A DNA stretch of 64,000 nucleotides from Chlamydiia bacterium (GTDB taxonomy: Bacteria; Chlamydiota; Chlamydiia; Chlamydiales; GCA-2402025), in assembly GCA_022601395.1 (NCBI GenBank), contig JAJACS010000001.1, positions 74,299-138,298 on the forward strand, read 5' to 3'. The translations under genes were made by a program, and so were the position numbers. Each line of letters opens with the position of its first letter. Positions within the stretch are counted from its first letter, which is position 1. Below the pieces are notes generated by a model. That model searched no databases. It was not told where the DNA came from and was given only the letters and a program-made list of their open reading frames with translations. Shown here piece by piece: positions 8,544 to 16,471 of this stretch.

Positions 8544-9557
8544 ATGAGAAAGCGGCACATAAGATTTCACAATATTTCTAAAGAGGTAGGAAATAAGAAG
8601 CTTATCTTGGAGAATCTAAGCTTCGATGTTTTAGAAGGGGAAACTCTTGTTATTTTGGGACTTAGTGGTAGTGGAAAAACTACGATTCTCAAAATGATCA
8701 ATAGACTGGAGAAGCAGACGAAGGGCTCTATACTGATCGATGATAGATATATTGAAGAGTTTGATGAGAGAAAGTTAAAACTTAGTATTGGGTATGTTTT
8801 TCAAAGTATTGAGCTTTTCCCCCACTTTACCGTAGAAGAGAACATTTCCATCGTTCCAGAACTTCTTAAGTGGGATAAAGGAAAAATAAGTGAAAGAGTT
8901 GATAAGCTTTTAAAACTATTAAATCTTCCTGAGCCGGGCATAAAGAAAAGGTATCCAAGGGAGATTTCTGGGGGGCAGAAGCAGAGAGTAGGTGTTGCAA
9001 GAGCTCTTTGTTCCGATCCTTCTATTTTGCTTATGGATGAACCTTTTGCAGCTGTGGATCCTATAACAAAAGATAGGGTCTTAAGGCAGTTTAGAAAGTT
9101 AAAGTCGATCTTACATAAGACAACAGTACTTGTAACACATGACATTATGGAAGCGTTCTATATAGCGGATCGTATTTTGCTACTTCATAAAGGAAAGCCG
9201 CTTCAGATAGACACACCAGAGAATCTTTTAAATCATCCTGATCATCCATTTGTGAGAGAGTTTATAGGGAAGAAAAGGTTTTTACTTCTTCTTACTCTAA
9301 AGAAAATTTCTAGCTTGAGTGAAGGGTTTACTTTCGATGGAGAGGAAGTGGATAAAGAAGTTTCTCTTGATATGGAAGATAGCTTTGCTGACGCGTATGA
9401 GGTTTTCTCTGGGGGTGGTCTTGAGAAAGTTTTGATCATGCAAAATGCAGAACCCGTGGGATACTTAGAGAAAAGATTTTTTCTAGAGAAACTTTCACAA
9501 GTTCTTTCAAAAGATCTAAAGGAGAAAGAGCTTTTTGCGTATGAGGGGGCAAAATGA
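8544..9557 (+). CDS. osmoprotectant-type ABC transporter ATP-binding protein
   Basis: Cytosolic ATPase of a glycine betaine/choline/carnitine-type importer (ProV/OpuCA family). Visible motifs are Walker A 'GLSGSGKTT' (about 39-47), Q-loop 'GYVFQSIELFPHFTV', signature 'EISGGQKQRVGVARAL', Walker B 'ILLMDEPFAAVDP' and the H-loop 'LVTHDIMEAFYIADRI'. A C-terminal extension of about 90 residues occupies the place where OpuCA/ProV carry CBS domains; 'VLIMQNAEPVGYLEK' fits a reduced version. The gene starts a three-gene unit: its last codon overlaps the permease start (ATGA), and the permease overlaps the binding-protein gene. Actual substrate is unproven; ergothioneine- or amino-acid-type uptake is possible in this superfamily. 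Confidence 0.9.
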   Translation: MRKRHIRFHNISKEVGNKKLILENLSFDVLEGETLVILGLSGSGKTTILKMINRLEKQTKGSILIDDRYIEEFDERKLKLSIGYVFQSIELFPHFTVEENISIVPELLKWDKGKISERVDKLLKLLNLPEPGIKKRYPREISGGQKQRVGVARALCSDPSILLMDEPFAAVDPITKDRVLRQFRKLKSILHKTTVLVTHDIMEAFYIADRILLLHKGKPLQIDTPENLLNHPDHPFVREFIGKKRFLLLLTLKKISSLSEGFTFDGEEVDKEVSLDMEDSFADAYEVFSGGGLEKVLIMQNAEPVGYLEKRFFLEKLSQVLSKDLKEKELFAYEGAK

Positions 9558-10228
9558 TTCATTTTATCACAAACTTTGGTCCTACGATTCTTCTAAAAAC
9601 CTGGGAGCATATTGAGCTTAGTTTAGTAGCAATCTTGATTGCTGTGAGCATTAGCGTTCCTTTAGCTCTTCTATTAACTCAGATGCGATCTGAAAAAGTT
9701 TCTGAAAGGGTTTTAAGAGTGATTTCGATTATTCAAACAATTCCAGGACTTGCACTGATTGCTTTTGTTATTGTTGTTTTGCATGTCATTAACAAGCAGT
9801 TTTATGTGCCAACAACAGGTTTTCTGCCAGGTCTGATTATTTTAGTTTTGTATGCGCTTCTTCCGATAGTATCGAATACTTATCACGGGATAAAGCAAGT
9901 GCCAAGTTCTTTAAAGAGTGCAGCAAATGCAATTGGCATGAATAGAAAGCAGGTACTTTTCTTTGTGGAGATCCCTCTTTCATTTCCCTTGATAATTTCA
10001 GGGATACGTATCGCTTTTGTTTGTACAGTAGGTCTTGTGACGCTAACAAGCTTAGTGGGAACAGGGGGGCTTGGTGAGTTGATACTTCAAGGACTCAGGA
10101 GTATGAAAATTTCATACATACTTGCAGGTACAATTCCAGCGGCACTTCTTGCTATTGCAGGAGATATGCTTCTCCAGGCTTTCAGTAGATCTTTTGCAAA
10201 GAGTGGCTATGAGAAGAATCAAGCGTAG
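9554..10228 (+). CDS. osmoprotectant-type ABC transporter permease
   Basis: The 224-residue integral membrane protein has about six hydrophobic helices and the binding-protein-dependent permease loop 'SAANAIGMNRKQVLFFVEIPLSFPLI', the EAA-type coupling helix (positions about 121-146, key residues A-A-x-x-x-G). It resembles OpuCB/OpuCD and ProW. 'IQTIPGLALIAFVI' near residue 60 matches the family. The start overlaps the stop of the ATPase gene, so translation is coupled. Only one permease gene is present, consistent with a homodimeric channel. Confidence 0.9.
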   Translation: MIHFITNFGPTILLKTWEHIELSLVAILIAVSISVPLALLLTQMRSEKVSERVLRVISIIQTIPGLALIAFVIVVLHVINKQFYVPTTGFLPGLIILVLYALLPIVSNTYHGIKQVPSSLKSAANAIGMNRKQVLFFVEIPLSFPLIISGIRIAFVCTVGLVTLTSLVGTGGLGELILQGLRSMKISYILAGTIPAALLAIAGDMLLQAFSRSFAKSGYEKNQA

Positions 10229-11141
10229 CCTCAAGTATTTTACATATATCTTTTTGCTTTCAGTTGTTCTTGTTTTTGGAATGTGCATAGCTCGCGCCTC
10301 TTTTTATAGCTGTGACCTTGTGATTGGAGCAAAGCTTGATGATGAAAATCAATTCATGGCTGAGATCATTGCTCAAATAATTGAAAAGAATACTAAACTA
10401 AAGGTGAAGAGGCTTTTCAATTTAGAAGGTACTTTGATTAGTTTTTTCTCGGTGCTTTCAGGGAGTATTGATTGCTATGTTGAATACACCGGATCGGGCT
10501 TTCTGGAGATCTTAAAAAGGGACTATCCAGACGAATTGAATAAGGTCTCTATGTTAGATGAGCTTCTATATGTAGAGCATTCATGTAGATTTATTCCTAT
10601 TCTAGGTTTTAACAGCAGCTATGCTCTTCTTGGCAGAAAAGAGGTCTTGAAAAGAAACAGCATTGAGACAATTTCTGACTTTGTGGACTATAGTTATAAA
10701 GACCCAAAATTAAAGATAGCGGTAGATCCTGAGTTTTACTCTAGGCCAGAGTATAAAAATCTCATCGAAAAATATGGGTTAAACCCAGCTCTTAAAAGTA
10801 CAATTATGGATGCGTCGCTTCTTTATCTTTCAGCATCAAAAGATGCATTTTATGCCGTGTCTGGTCATACCTTGGATCCAAGAATAGAAAAGTATAATCT
10901 ACAAGTTTTAGAAGACGATAAAAAGATTTTTCCAAAATATGAGCCTGGAATTATTTGCAAGAAAGAGCTACTAAAAAAACATCCATATCTTGAGGATATT
11001 TTTTCCCAGCTCTATATGAAGATCTCAGACAGTTCGATCAGGTCGATTAATAAAGAGATCGCTAAAGGAGATCTTAAACTGAGAGTTCTTGCAGAAGCTT
11101 TTCTGGAGGAGATGAACTATTTTGAAAAGGAGATGTTTTGA
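10209..11141 (+). CDS. osmoprotectant-type substrate-binding protein, membrane-anchored
   Basis: The start is placed at ATG 10209, where 'MRRIKRSLKYFTYIFLLSVVLVFG' forms a signal or anchor sequence; the frame is open upstream only inside the permease gene. The mature part shows the OpuAC-type fold: 'DLVIGAKLDDENQFMAEII', 'VKRLFNLEGT' and the hallmark 'DCYVEYTGSGFLEIL'. This family binds betaine, carnitine, choline, or related ligands in the periplasm and delivers them to the permease. The N terminus overlaps the permease gene by 20 bases. No lipobox Cys is at a canonical position, although 'FGMCIARAS' places a Cys near the cleavage region. Confidence 0.85.
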   Translation: MRRIKRSLKYFTYIFLLSVVLVFGMCIARASFYSCDLVIGAKLDDENQFMAEIIAQIIEKNTKLKVKRLFNLEGTLISFFSVLSGSIDCYVEYTGSGFLEILKRDYPDELNKVSMLDELLYVEHSCRFIPILGFNSSYALLGRKEVLKRNSIETISDFVDYSYKDPKLKIAVDPEFYSRPEYKNLIEKYGLNPALKSTIMDASLLYLSASKDAFYAVSGHTLDPRIEKYNLQVLEDDKKIFPKYEPGIICKKELLKKHPYLEDIFSQLYMKISDSSIRSINKEIAKGDLKLRVLAEAFLEEMNYFEKEMF

Positions 11142-11770
11142 GTTTTCAGCATCTAGATGGCGCACTCTATATTAATTTAGAGCATAGAAAAGATAGGAAA
11201 AAGCAAATTTTAAAGGAGCTTGAAAAGCTTGAGTTAAAGGCTACAAGGGTCGGTGCACACCATGATCTTTTAAACGGCCATAAAGGCTGTTGCAAAAGTC
11301 ACATAAAAGCTCTTCTTCATGCTAAAAAGAAGCAGTACAAGAATGTTCTTATTCTAGAAGATGATGCAGTGTTTTCATGTTCAAAAGAAGAGTTTTACGA
11401 AGAAATCTCCTATTTCTTTGAAAACTTTAACAAGCCCTTTGATGTGTTTTTTTTAGGTGTTAACGTTTTTGAGCATGAAGAGACTTCTCATCCTAAGATT
11501 AAGAGGGTACTTGTTGGGCAAGCGGCGCATGCATATGTGGTGTCTGATAAGTATTATGACACTCTTATCGATTGCTTTGAGACATCTCTTAAGAGTATGG
11601 AAGAAGACACCACGTTTGATGAGTCTTTATTTAAAGCGCTTGATCAGAATTGGAAAGGATTGCAAGGCAAAGACAGGTGGTATGTTGGAAAAATCTTAGC
11701 GCAGCAAAGAAGGTCTTATAGCGACATTTTCCACGAGATAAGAGATCGCAAGCATAGTGATGTAGTCTGA
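11138..11770 (+). CDS. glycosyltransferase family 25 (LPS-type)
   Basis: The 210-residue cytosolic protein opens with 'ALYINLEHRKDRKKQILKEL', typical of GT25 (N-x-x-x-R-x-x-R), and has 'KGCCKSHIKAL' and the catalytic-site 'VLILEDDAVF' (EDD). GT25 enzymes such as LpsA and LgtB transfer sugars to lipooligosaccharide. Here a surface glycan is likely, but donor and acceptor are unknown. The start is a TTG at 11138, overlapping the stop of the binding-protein gene, with AAGGAGA five bases upstream, so it is coupled to the ABC operon. Confidence 0.85.
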   Translation: MSFQHLDGALYINLEHRKDRKKQILKELEKLELKATRVGAHHDLLNGHKGCCKSHIKALLHAKKKQYKNVLILEDDAVFSCSKEEFYEEISYFFENFNKPFDVFFLGVNVFEHEETSHPKIKRVLVGQAAHAYVVSDKYYDTLIDCFETSLKSMEEDTTFDESLFKALDQNWKGLQGKDRWYVGKILAQQRRSYSDIFHEIRDRKHSDVV

Positions 11771-11814
11771 AACTTTCTTATTTTACTTTATATAAAAAAA
11801 ATCTATAGAGAAGA

Positions 11815-11848
11815 GTACGTTCAATTGTAATGTATGGGATTTATTATG
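11815..11848 (+). promoter_or_regulatory. conserved 34-base leader, copy 1
   Basis: These 34 bases end in the start codon of the first lipoprotein gene and match 27 of 34 positions, without gaps, in the leader of the second lipoprotein gene at 12443-12476. The conserved core reads CAATT..TAA.GTAT.GGATTTA. It may carry the ribosome binding region (GGAT) and promoter -10-like sequence, or simply be the upstream part of the duplicated unit. Confidence 0.5.
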
Positions 11849-12343
11849 CAGGTTCGTATTTTAGCTTTAGTGGCTTTAGTGTTTTTGGCGGCAGGTTGTG
11901 GAGATTTTGTGAGTGAAACAAAAAATTCTGCCTCTTCAAGAACTTCTCAAGACAAGCCTTCTTTTCTTTTTGTGATTACATCTAATCATGGGTCTATACA
12001 AAAAAATGCTCAAGGTGAGTTTACTTTAACGTTAGATCACAGTGATATACAGAAAGTTTTAGCTTTTTCTGATAGGCCTCTAAGAGTAGTTAAACATATG
12101 ACAGGAGAAGAGCTAAGGCAGTTTTGGTCAGAGGGTAATAATTCTTTTGCAAAGGACCACCCCAACGCAACTGTGGTTATTAATCAACACCTTCAAACTG
12201 TGATTATTACGTCATTAAATATGACTCAAAAAACGATGACATTTAGAGTAGAGAAAGATGGGCCGCAGTCACTTGTTCCTATGAGTGGGCCTGTTCAGGT
12301 TTTTCTAGACTCTTCAAACCCTTATGCAGAAGCTGAGGCGTAA
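11846..12343 (+). CDS. predicted lipoprotein, twin A
   Basis: The product, about 165 residues, has a type II signal peptide with lipobox 'LAAGC' (MQVRILALVALVFLAAGCG), so it should be anchored in an outer or inner membrane. The start at 11846 rather than 11834 is supported by alignment with the twin at 12474. The mature domain is unknown: 'SNHGSIQKNAQGEFTLTLDHSDI', 'LAFSDRPLRVVKHMTGEEL' and 'VVINQHLQTVII' all have counterparts in the twin. No catalytic motif is visible. The family may be lineage-restricted. Confidence 0.75.
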   Translation: MQVRILALVALVFLAAGCGDFVSETKNSASSRTSQDKPSFLFVITSNHGSIQKNAQGEFTLTLDHSDIQKVLAFSDRPLRVVKHMTGEELRQFWSEGNNSFAKDHPNATVVINQHLQTVIITSLNMTQKTMTFRVEKDGPQSLVPMSGPVQVFLDSSNPYAEAEA

Positions 12344-12442
12344 ACTAAAAAAAAAGGTGATAACGCATTTCCATAAAAGCAAGATCTTGTGATGGAATCG
12401 TTTAAAAATTTACATTATCTTTTGAAGGGTTTATAGAATAAG

Positions 12443-12476
12443 GTATGTACAATTCTAAGGTATTGGATTTAGCATG
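12443..12476 (+). promoter_or_regulatory. conserved 34-base leader, copy 2
   Basis: Second copy of the leader described at 11815-11848, identical in length and ending in the ATG of lipoprotein twin B. The shared spacing to the start codon suggests a retained expression signal. Confidence 0.5.
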
Positions 12477-12950
12477 TTAGTTCGGATTTTTAGTTTAATC
12501 ACTCTTGTGTTGCTTGTGTCAGGTTGTGGAGATTTTTCTAAAACACCCTCACAGAGGAGATTTTCTAGAGAGGGAGAAGCTTCGGATGCCTACTTTTTTA
12601 TTATTAAGTCTGACCATGGATCAATTACTAAAAACTCTGAGGGTGATTTTGAACTCACCTTGGATAACAGCCAGGTCAAAGAGATCCTTTCATTCTCAGA
12701 AAGACCTTTTGATAAAGTGAAGCGTATCAGCCCGCAAGAGCTTCATGAGATCTATCAGAGGGATGATGATGCGTACTATCACGGTACTGTTGGGGCAGCT
12801 GTAAACATCAACGGCCATTTGCAGCAGGTATATCTGATGATGATGTATGTTGATAATGATACAATCGTGTTCACTTTGAATAGAGATGGTAAAACACCTA
12901 TTGTTCCTAAAATAGGTAAAACAGAAGTGTATATTGATATAGAGGCCTAA
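12474..12950 (+). CDS. predicted lipoprotein, twin B
   Basis: The 158-residue paralogue of the preceding gene has lipobox 'LVSGC' (MLVRIFSLITLVLLVSGCG). Matching blocks include 'KSDHGSITKNSEGDFELTLD', 'ILSFSERPFDKVKRIS', 'AAVNINGHLQQVYLM' and 'RDGKTPIVPK'. The two genes are separated by 130 bases containing a duplicated leader, so each probably has its own signal or the unit duplicated whole. The function is unknown. The 3' end faces the CDP-glycerol-transferase-like genes, with ten bases between stops. Confidence 0.75.
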   Translation: MLVRIFSLITLVLLVSGCGDFSKTPSQRRFSREGEASDAYFFIIKSDHGSITKNSEGDFELTLDNSQVKEILSFSERPFDKVKRISPQELHEIYQRDDDAYYHGTVGAAVNINGHLQQVYLMMMYVDNDTIVFTLNRDGKTPIVPKIGKTEVYIDIEA

Positions 12951-12960
12951 GCTTTAACCT

Positions 12961-14073
12961 TCACTTTACAAAAAGAGGGCTTGTTGTTTTTACAAGTTGC
13001 TCTGCGCTCGAAGTAATCGATTCAAAATCTATCGCTTTTTCAAAGGTATATTCTAAGATTTTTCTACGAATCTCTTTGTTGCTTTTTTTGTTTGCAATAA
13101 GAGTTCTTTCTATAAAAGGAAACATCTCACTGTATGATGTTTCGGGGATTTCTATTCCTGCTTGGAATAGGAAAAGGCCGTTGTCTTTTTTAGCGTCTCG
13201 TTTTTTTGGATTTAAAAAATACATGGGTTTGTCAAAGGTGAGCATGTCATATCCAATAGAGGAAAAGTCTCCTATGTAGACATCCGCTCTTGCTAAGATT
13301 GGATATACAATGGGGGAATTCGGAACAAAAAACACATTGGGTTTTTCGTGTTTGCCCATATAGTAGTAGAGCTTTGCTGGATTTTCTTCTTCAATTTTAG
13401 GATGCAGCTTAATAAGTAGATTATAGTGATCAGGTAGAGATTTTAGCATATCTTCACATAGGTGAAAAAAAGAGCTAGAGTCTTCAGGGTCTTTCCAGGT
13501 AGGTGCATAAAGTAGGGTTGTTTGCTTCTTTTCAAATTTTGAAAAGATTTCCTTTTCTGCCACATCGTCATAAAAATCTTTATTTTCTAGATAGAAGAGA
13601 TGTCTGAAGTTCCCGACAGTTGTAAAGCCGTTTAATGTTTCAAGAACGCCTCGATTCTCAAGCATGTCCTTCATATGACTTCCATAGAGGAGGGTGAGGT
13701 CTTGGTGCATAAGAAGGTCTTCATTGGGGTCGATGTGCCCTTTATCGGAGTTTCCATGCGGAACATAGAAAAAGCGCATGTCTTTACCAAGAAGGTTTTT
13801 AATAGAGAGGGCTAGATCTCTTGACCAGTGTTTGCAAGAAAGAAAAATAGTATCGAAGTTTTCAGCTAAAAAGGTTAGAGAGCAGTCTTTTTCAGCGACG
13901 TGGATAATTTCTACAGAGGGATAGTACTTACATGCTAGCTCATAGACTTTTTCATCGGTTACCACCAAGGGAATGTTAAAGATGTATGCAATAGGGGCTA
14001 GGTGGTCGAGCAGGTGAGAAAAAGGGCTAGAGCAAAAACAAATGCTTCTTTTTAGGTTTTTAGACTTTTGCAT
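12961..14073 (-). CDS. CDP-glycerol:glycerophosphotransferase-like enzyme, twin 2
   Basis: The 370-residue protein has the TagB/TagF-type C-terminal pattern: 'YVPHGNSDKG', 'TVGNFRHLFY', 'TTLLYAPTWKD', 'LLIKLHPKIE' and 'ARADVYIGDFSSIGYDML'. These residues form the nucleotide-phosphate site of CDP-glycerol:polyglycerophosphate transferases and related enzymes. No teichoic acid is expected in a chlamydial cell, so the product is more likely a surface glycan or phosphopolyol decoration; this is inference. It overlaps its twin by 22 bases and should be the second gene of a two-gene operon. There is no signal peptide, which fits a cytosolic peripheral enzyme. Confidence 0.75.
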   Translation of the reverse strand: MQKSKNLKRSICFCSSPFSHLLDHLAPIAYIFNIPLVVTDEKVYELACKYYPSVEIIHVAEKDCSLTFLAENFDTIFLSCKHWSRDLALSIKNLLGKDMRFFYVPHGNSDKGHIDPNEDLLMHQDLTLLYGSHMKDMLENRGVLETLNGFTTVGNFRHLFYLENKDFYDDVAEKEIFSKFEKKQTTLLYAPTWKDPEDSSSFFHLCEDMLKSLPDHYNLLIKLHPKIEEENPAKLYYYMGKHEKPNVFFVPNSPIVYPILARADVYIGDFSSIGYDMLTFDKPMYFLNPKKRDAKKDNGLFLFQAGIEIPETSYSEMFPFIERTLIANKKSNKEIRRKILEYTFEKAIDFESITSSAEQLVKTTSPLFVK

Positions 14074-15140
14074 AGGCTTTCTAAATTTTTGGAGATTTCA
14101 TCAAAACTAACGTCTTCTGCAAAAGTATACAGGTGGGCTTTTTTTCTTTGCTGAGAAAAATGCTCTTTATCAGATTCTAAGCACTTTTCGATGATCTGAA
14201 ATATTTTAGAAAAGTCAGCTCTTGAGATATTCGTTCCACATTGTTGCAAATATCTGTGCTTTAGATCTTCTTGAACATTTAGAAAAAACATAGGTTTGTT
14301 TAGGGCGAGTATGTCATATCCGATAGAGGAAGTATCGCCGATATAGACATCGATGAAATCTAGAAGAGGATAGATCACAGGAAAGTCTTCGAGGAAAAGA
14401 ACGTTAGGTTCACTTTCATATTTCCAGACAAGCTTCTTCATCTTCATGTCTTCTTCAAAAAGAGTATTAGGATGAAGTTTTACGATGAGATTGATGTCTT
14501 CTGGGAGATTTTCAAGCAGGTGAGGAAGAGCTAAGTGAAAAGAAGAGGCTTTTTCGCAGTCTGACCAGGTGGGAGAATACAGGTAAGTTTTGTTCCCTTT
14601 TTTAAGTTTTGATGCGATTTCACTTTCGACGATCTTATCGTAGAAAGGTTTGTGTTTTTTGTAGAATTCGTACCTGTAGTTACCAACGGTAAGGATTTCG
14701 CAGTCGAGAGGAAGAGCGTGTTTTTCTTCTAAGAAATCAAACATTTTCTTTCCGTAGATAAAAACGGCTTTTTCTTTTGAGAGAGCTTCCATGAAGAATG
14801 TGTTTCCACCCTTGTCAGAATTCCCATGAGGGCACCAGATGGAGAGGGGGGATTTCTTTGCGAGCTGCTCTGCCATGAAAAATGTAGTTTGAAACATTTC
14901 CCTTGGCATGGCGGTAATAATTACGTCGTAGTTTTGCACAATTTTCTGAGGGGCTGCTACATAATCAAAGAGAAAAGTCACGAGCATGGGGTAGAAATGC
15001 TTGGCCTGCTTCTCGAGTTCCTCATCTGTGACAACGAGAGGAATGTCGAGCATAGTGCATAGGGTGCCGATATGATCCAAATGATGTTGTTGAGGGCCGT
15101 ATATAAGACCGCTTAACTGTAAGTTTGGTTGGTAGATCAT
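14052..15140 (-). CDS. CDP-glycerol:glycerophosphotransferase-like enzyme, twin 1
   Basis: The 362-residue paralogue of the gene at 12961-14073 shares 'WCPHGNSDKGG', 'TVGNYRYEFYKKHKPFYD', 'YLYSPTWSD', 'LIVKLHPNTL' and 'DVYIGDTSSIGYDIL'. Both carry an N-terminal domain of about 100 residues that ends before the PHGNSDKG motif and begins with a 'LDHIGTLCTMLDIPLVVTDEE' block. The pair likely arose by tandem duplication and acts on the same or successive acceptors. It is the promoter-proximal gene, next to a 350-base AT-rich spacer. Confidence 0.75.
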   Translation of the reverse strand: MIYQPNLQLSGLIYGPQQHHLDHIGTLCTMLDIPLVVTDEELEKQAKHFYPMLVTFLFDYVAAPQKIVQNYDVIITAMPREMFQTTFFMAEQLAKKSPLSIWCPHGNSDKGGNTFFMEALSKEKAVFIYGKKMFDFLEEKHALPLDCEILTVGNYRYEFYKKHKPFYDKIVESEIASKLKKGNKTYLYSPTWSDCEKASSFHLALPHLLENLPEDINLIVKLHPNTLFEEDMKMKKLVWKYESEPNVLFLEDFPVIYPLLDFIDVYIGDTSSIGYDILALNKPMFFLNVQEDLKHRYLQQCGTNISRADFSKIFQIIEKCLESDKEHFSQQRKKAHLYTFAEDVSFDEISKNLESLCKSLKT

Positions 15141-15239
15141 ATGTGCTCTAATTGCAAAAAGACAAAAATACTAAATAACAAATATTCTAAATATTTAATA
15201 GTCCTGAATTGAATGTGTGAAAGATGCAATTTTTTTTAA

Positions 15240-15282
15240 GCGCCCGGTGAATTTTTTCTGGATAGAAACGGGCCCTATTTTT
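15240..15282 (+). terminator. GC-rich stem plus T run, orphan terminator-like element
   Basis: The arms GCGCCCG (15240-15246) and CGGGCCC (15269-15275) pair with one mismatch and are followed by TATTTTTTCT. The form is a plus-strand intrinsic terminator, but no plus-strand gene lies upstream, so it could end a small RNA or an attenuated leader. Confidence 0.4.
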
Positions 15283-15419
15283 TCTATGAAACCAGCTCTA
15301 TAGGGAGCGGGAATAAACAATATAGATTGTTTTGAAAAACAGATATAAAAACAACTTTAGTTTATTAAAAAATTAGAAGATCTATTATTAACATAACAAA
15401 AAAAAGAAAAGATTATATG

Positions 15420-15449
15420 TTGTTTTAATTACTGTTAATTTCACATAAT
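15420..15449 (+). promoter_or_regulatory. sigma-70-like promoter for the 15494 gene
   Basis: TTGTTT and CATAAT are separated by 18 bases, about 45 bases upstream of the start codon. The spacing and position suit a housekeeping promoter, but the region is so AT-rich that chance matches are likely. Confidence 0.35.
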
Positions 15450-15493
15450 GGTTTTATTAGTTTATAAGTTGAACCCAGATGTGGAGGAAAACA

Positions 15494-16285
15494 ATGTCTA
15501 GTTTAACAGTAGTAGGGAATCACCCTCAGGTTACAGCTCACATAAGAGCTCAGATCCAGCAAGGCGATACGCCGAATGACTCTTTCATGGATAGTGCTAA
15601 ATTATCAAACGTGAAGGTGACCTTTGATCAAGCAGTAAAGATCTCAGAAAGAAGATCTGTTTCTGAAGATGTGATTGAAGTGGGTGATGATGTAAAAGAA
15701 GTTAAAACAACAAAGCGTGAATATACAATTTTATTCCCGCAGTCAACGGACAAAGCGATTAGTGACAAAGGTTATGTTGCAAGAAAAGAAGTTCCGATAG
15801 AGACATGGTTCATGGATCATAAAGATTCTGTAACACCGTTTGTTACTAAATATACACATCTAACAAAAGAAGTAGAAGGCGAAGCTGCAGTTGTTACAGA
15901 AAGTTCTGTTCAACAAACGAACTGGAATATTTCTGCAAGAGCCGCTGCTGCAAAATCCTTTTTAGAGAGTGTAGTTGGAGCTATTACAGAGCATGTTAGA
16001 CTCGTAGCTTATAAAACTGCACAAGTTGCATTTACTCAAACAGGTTACGGTGTAGATCTTTCAGATAAGATCGCTGAAACCAACGAAAGAGTCGCAGCTA
16101 TGGAAAACAGTTTGTATACAGCTCTTTCAGCAGTGAAAGATCCTGTATCTGTGATTTCAATGGTCAATGATGCGATTTCAAGAGATGAGACTCCTAGCTT
16201 TTTAGTTAAAGAGACAGATTTAACTTGGGGCAGCAAATTTGATGCAGGTCATGGGGATGCTCCTGCAACTGTTGTTGTTGAATAG
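15494..16285 (+). CDS. hypothetical protein
   Basis: The ATG at 15494 has GGAGG six bases upstream and is preferred over an in-frame start at 15479. The product, about 263 residues, has no signal peptide or membrane helix. Its first half is charged ('VIEVGDDVKEVKTTKREY') and the second half has a helical stretch ('SARAAAAKSFLESVVGAI', then 'IAETNERVAAMENSLYTAL'). I recognise no family. A well-formed terminator follows, so it is a single-gene transcription unit. Confidence 0.65.
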   Translation: MSSLTVVGNHPQVTAHIRAQIQQGDTPNDSFMDSAKLSNVKVTFDQAVKISERRSVSEDVIEVGDDVKEVKTTKREYTILFPQSTDKAISDKGYVARKEVPIETWFMDHKDSVTPFVTKYTHLTKEVEGEAAVVTESSVQQTNWNISARAAAAKSFLESVVGAITEHVRLVAYKTAQVAFTQTGYGVDLSDKIAETNERVAAMENSLYTALSAVKDPVSVISMVNDAISRDETPSFLVKETDLTWGSKFDAGHGDAPATVVVE

Positions 16286-16317
16286 TTACTGACGTAACTT
16301 TACTAAAAAGCTTCTTC

Positions 16318-16353
16318 AAAGCCTCGTGGTGCCTTCTGGTATTATGAGGCTTT
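16318..16353 (+). terminator. intrinsic terminator
   Basis: AAAGCCTC (16318-16325) and GAGGCTTT (16346-16353) form a perfect eight-base stem with a 20-base loop, 32 bases after the stop of the 15494 gene. A T-rich stretch follows (CGTCTTTTGTC). Confidence 0.6.
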
Positions 16354-16471
16354 CGTCTTTTGTCTCAGGGTATAGATGGTTTTTCAAAAAGTTTAAATTA
16401 TTTTCTACCTGATCTTTAATTGCGGATGTGATTCAATTCGCAGTTTTTAAGTTAAAGATGGGAGATTGGTT

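Larger units (their letters stand above)
15141..15493. other. AT-rich intergenic region with one GC-rich hairpin
   Basis: This spacer separates divergent genes. It is strongly AT-rich apart from a GC-rich stem at 15240-15275 followed by a T run (listed separately) and 'GCTCTATAGGGAGC'-type pairing near 15294-15309. A promoter-like pair lies at 15420-15449. I see no open frame of note and no tRNA. Confidence 0.6.
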
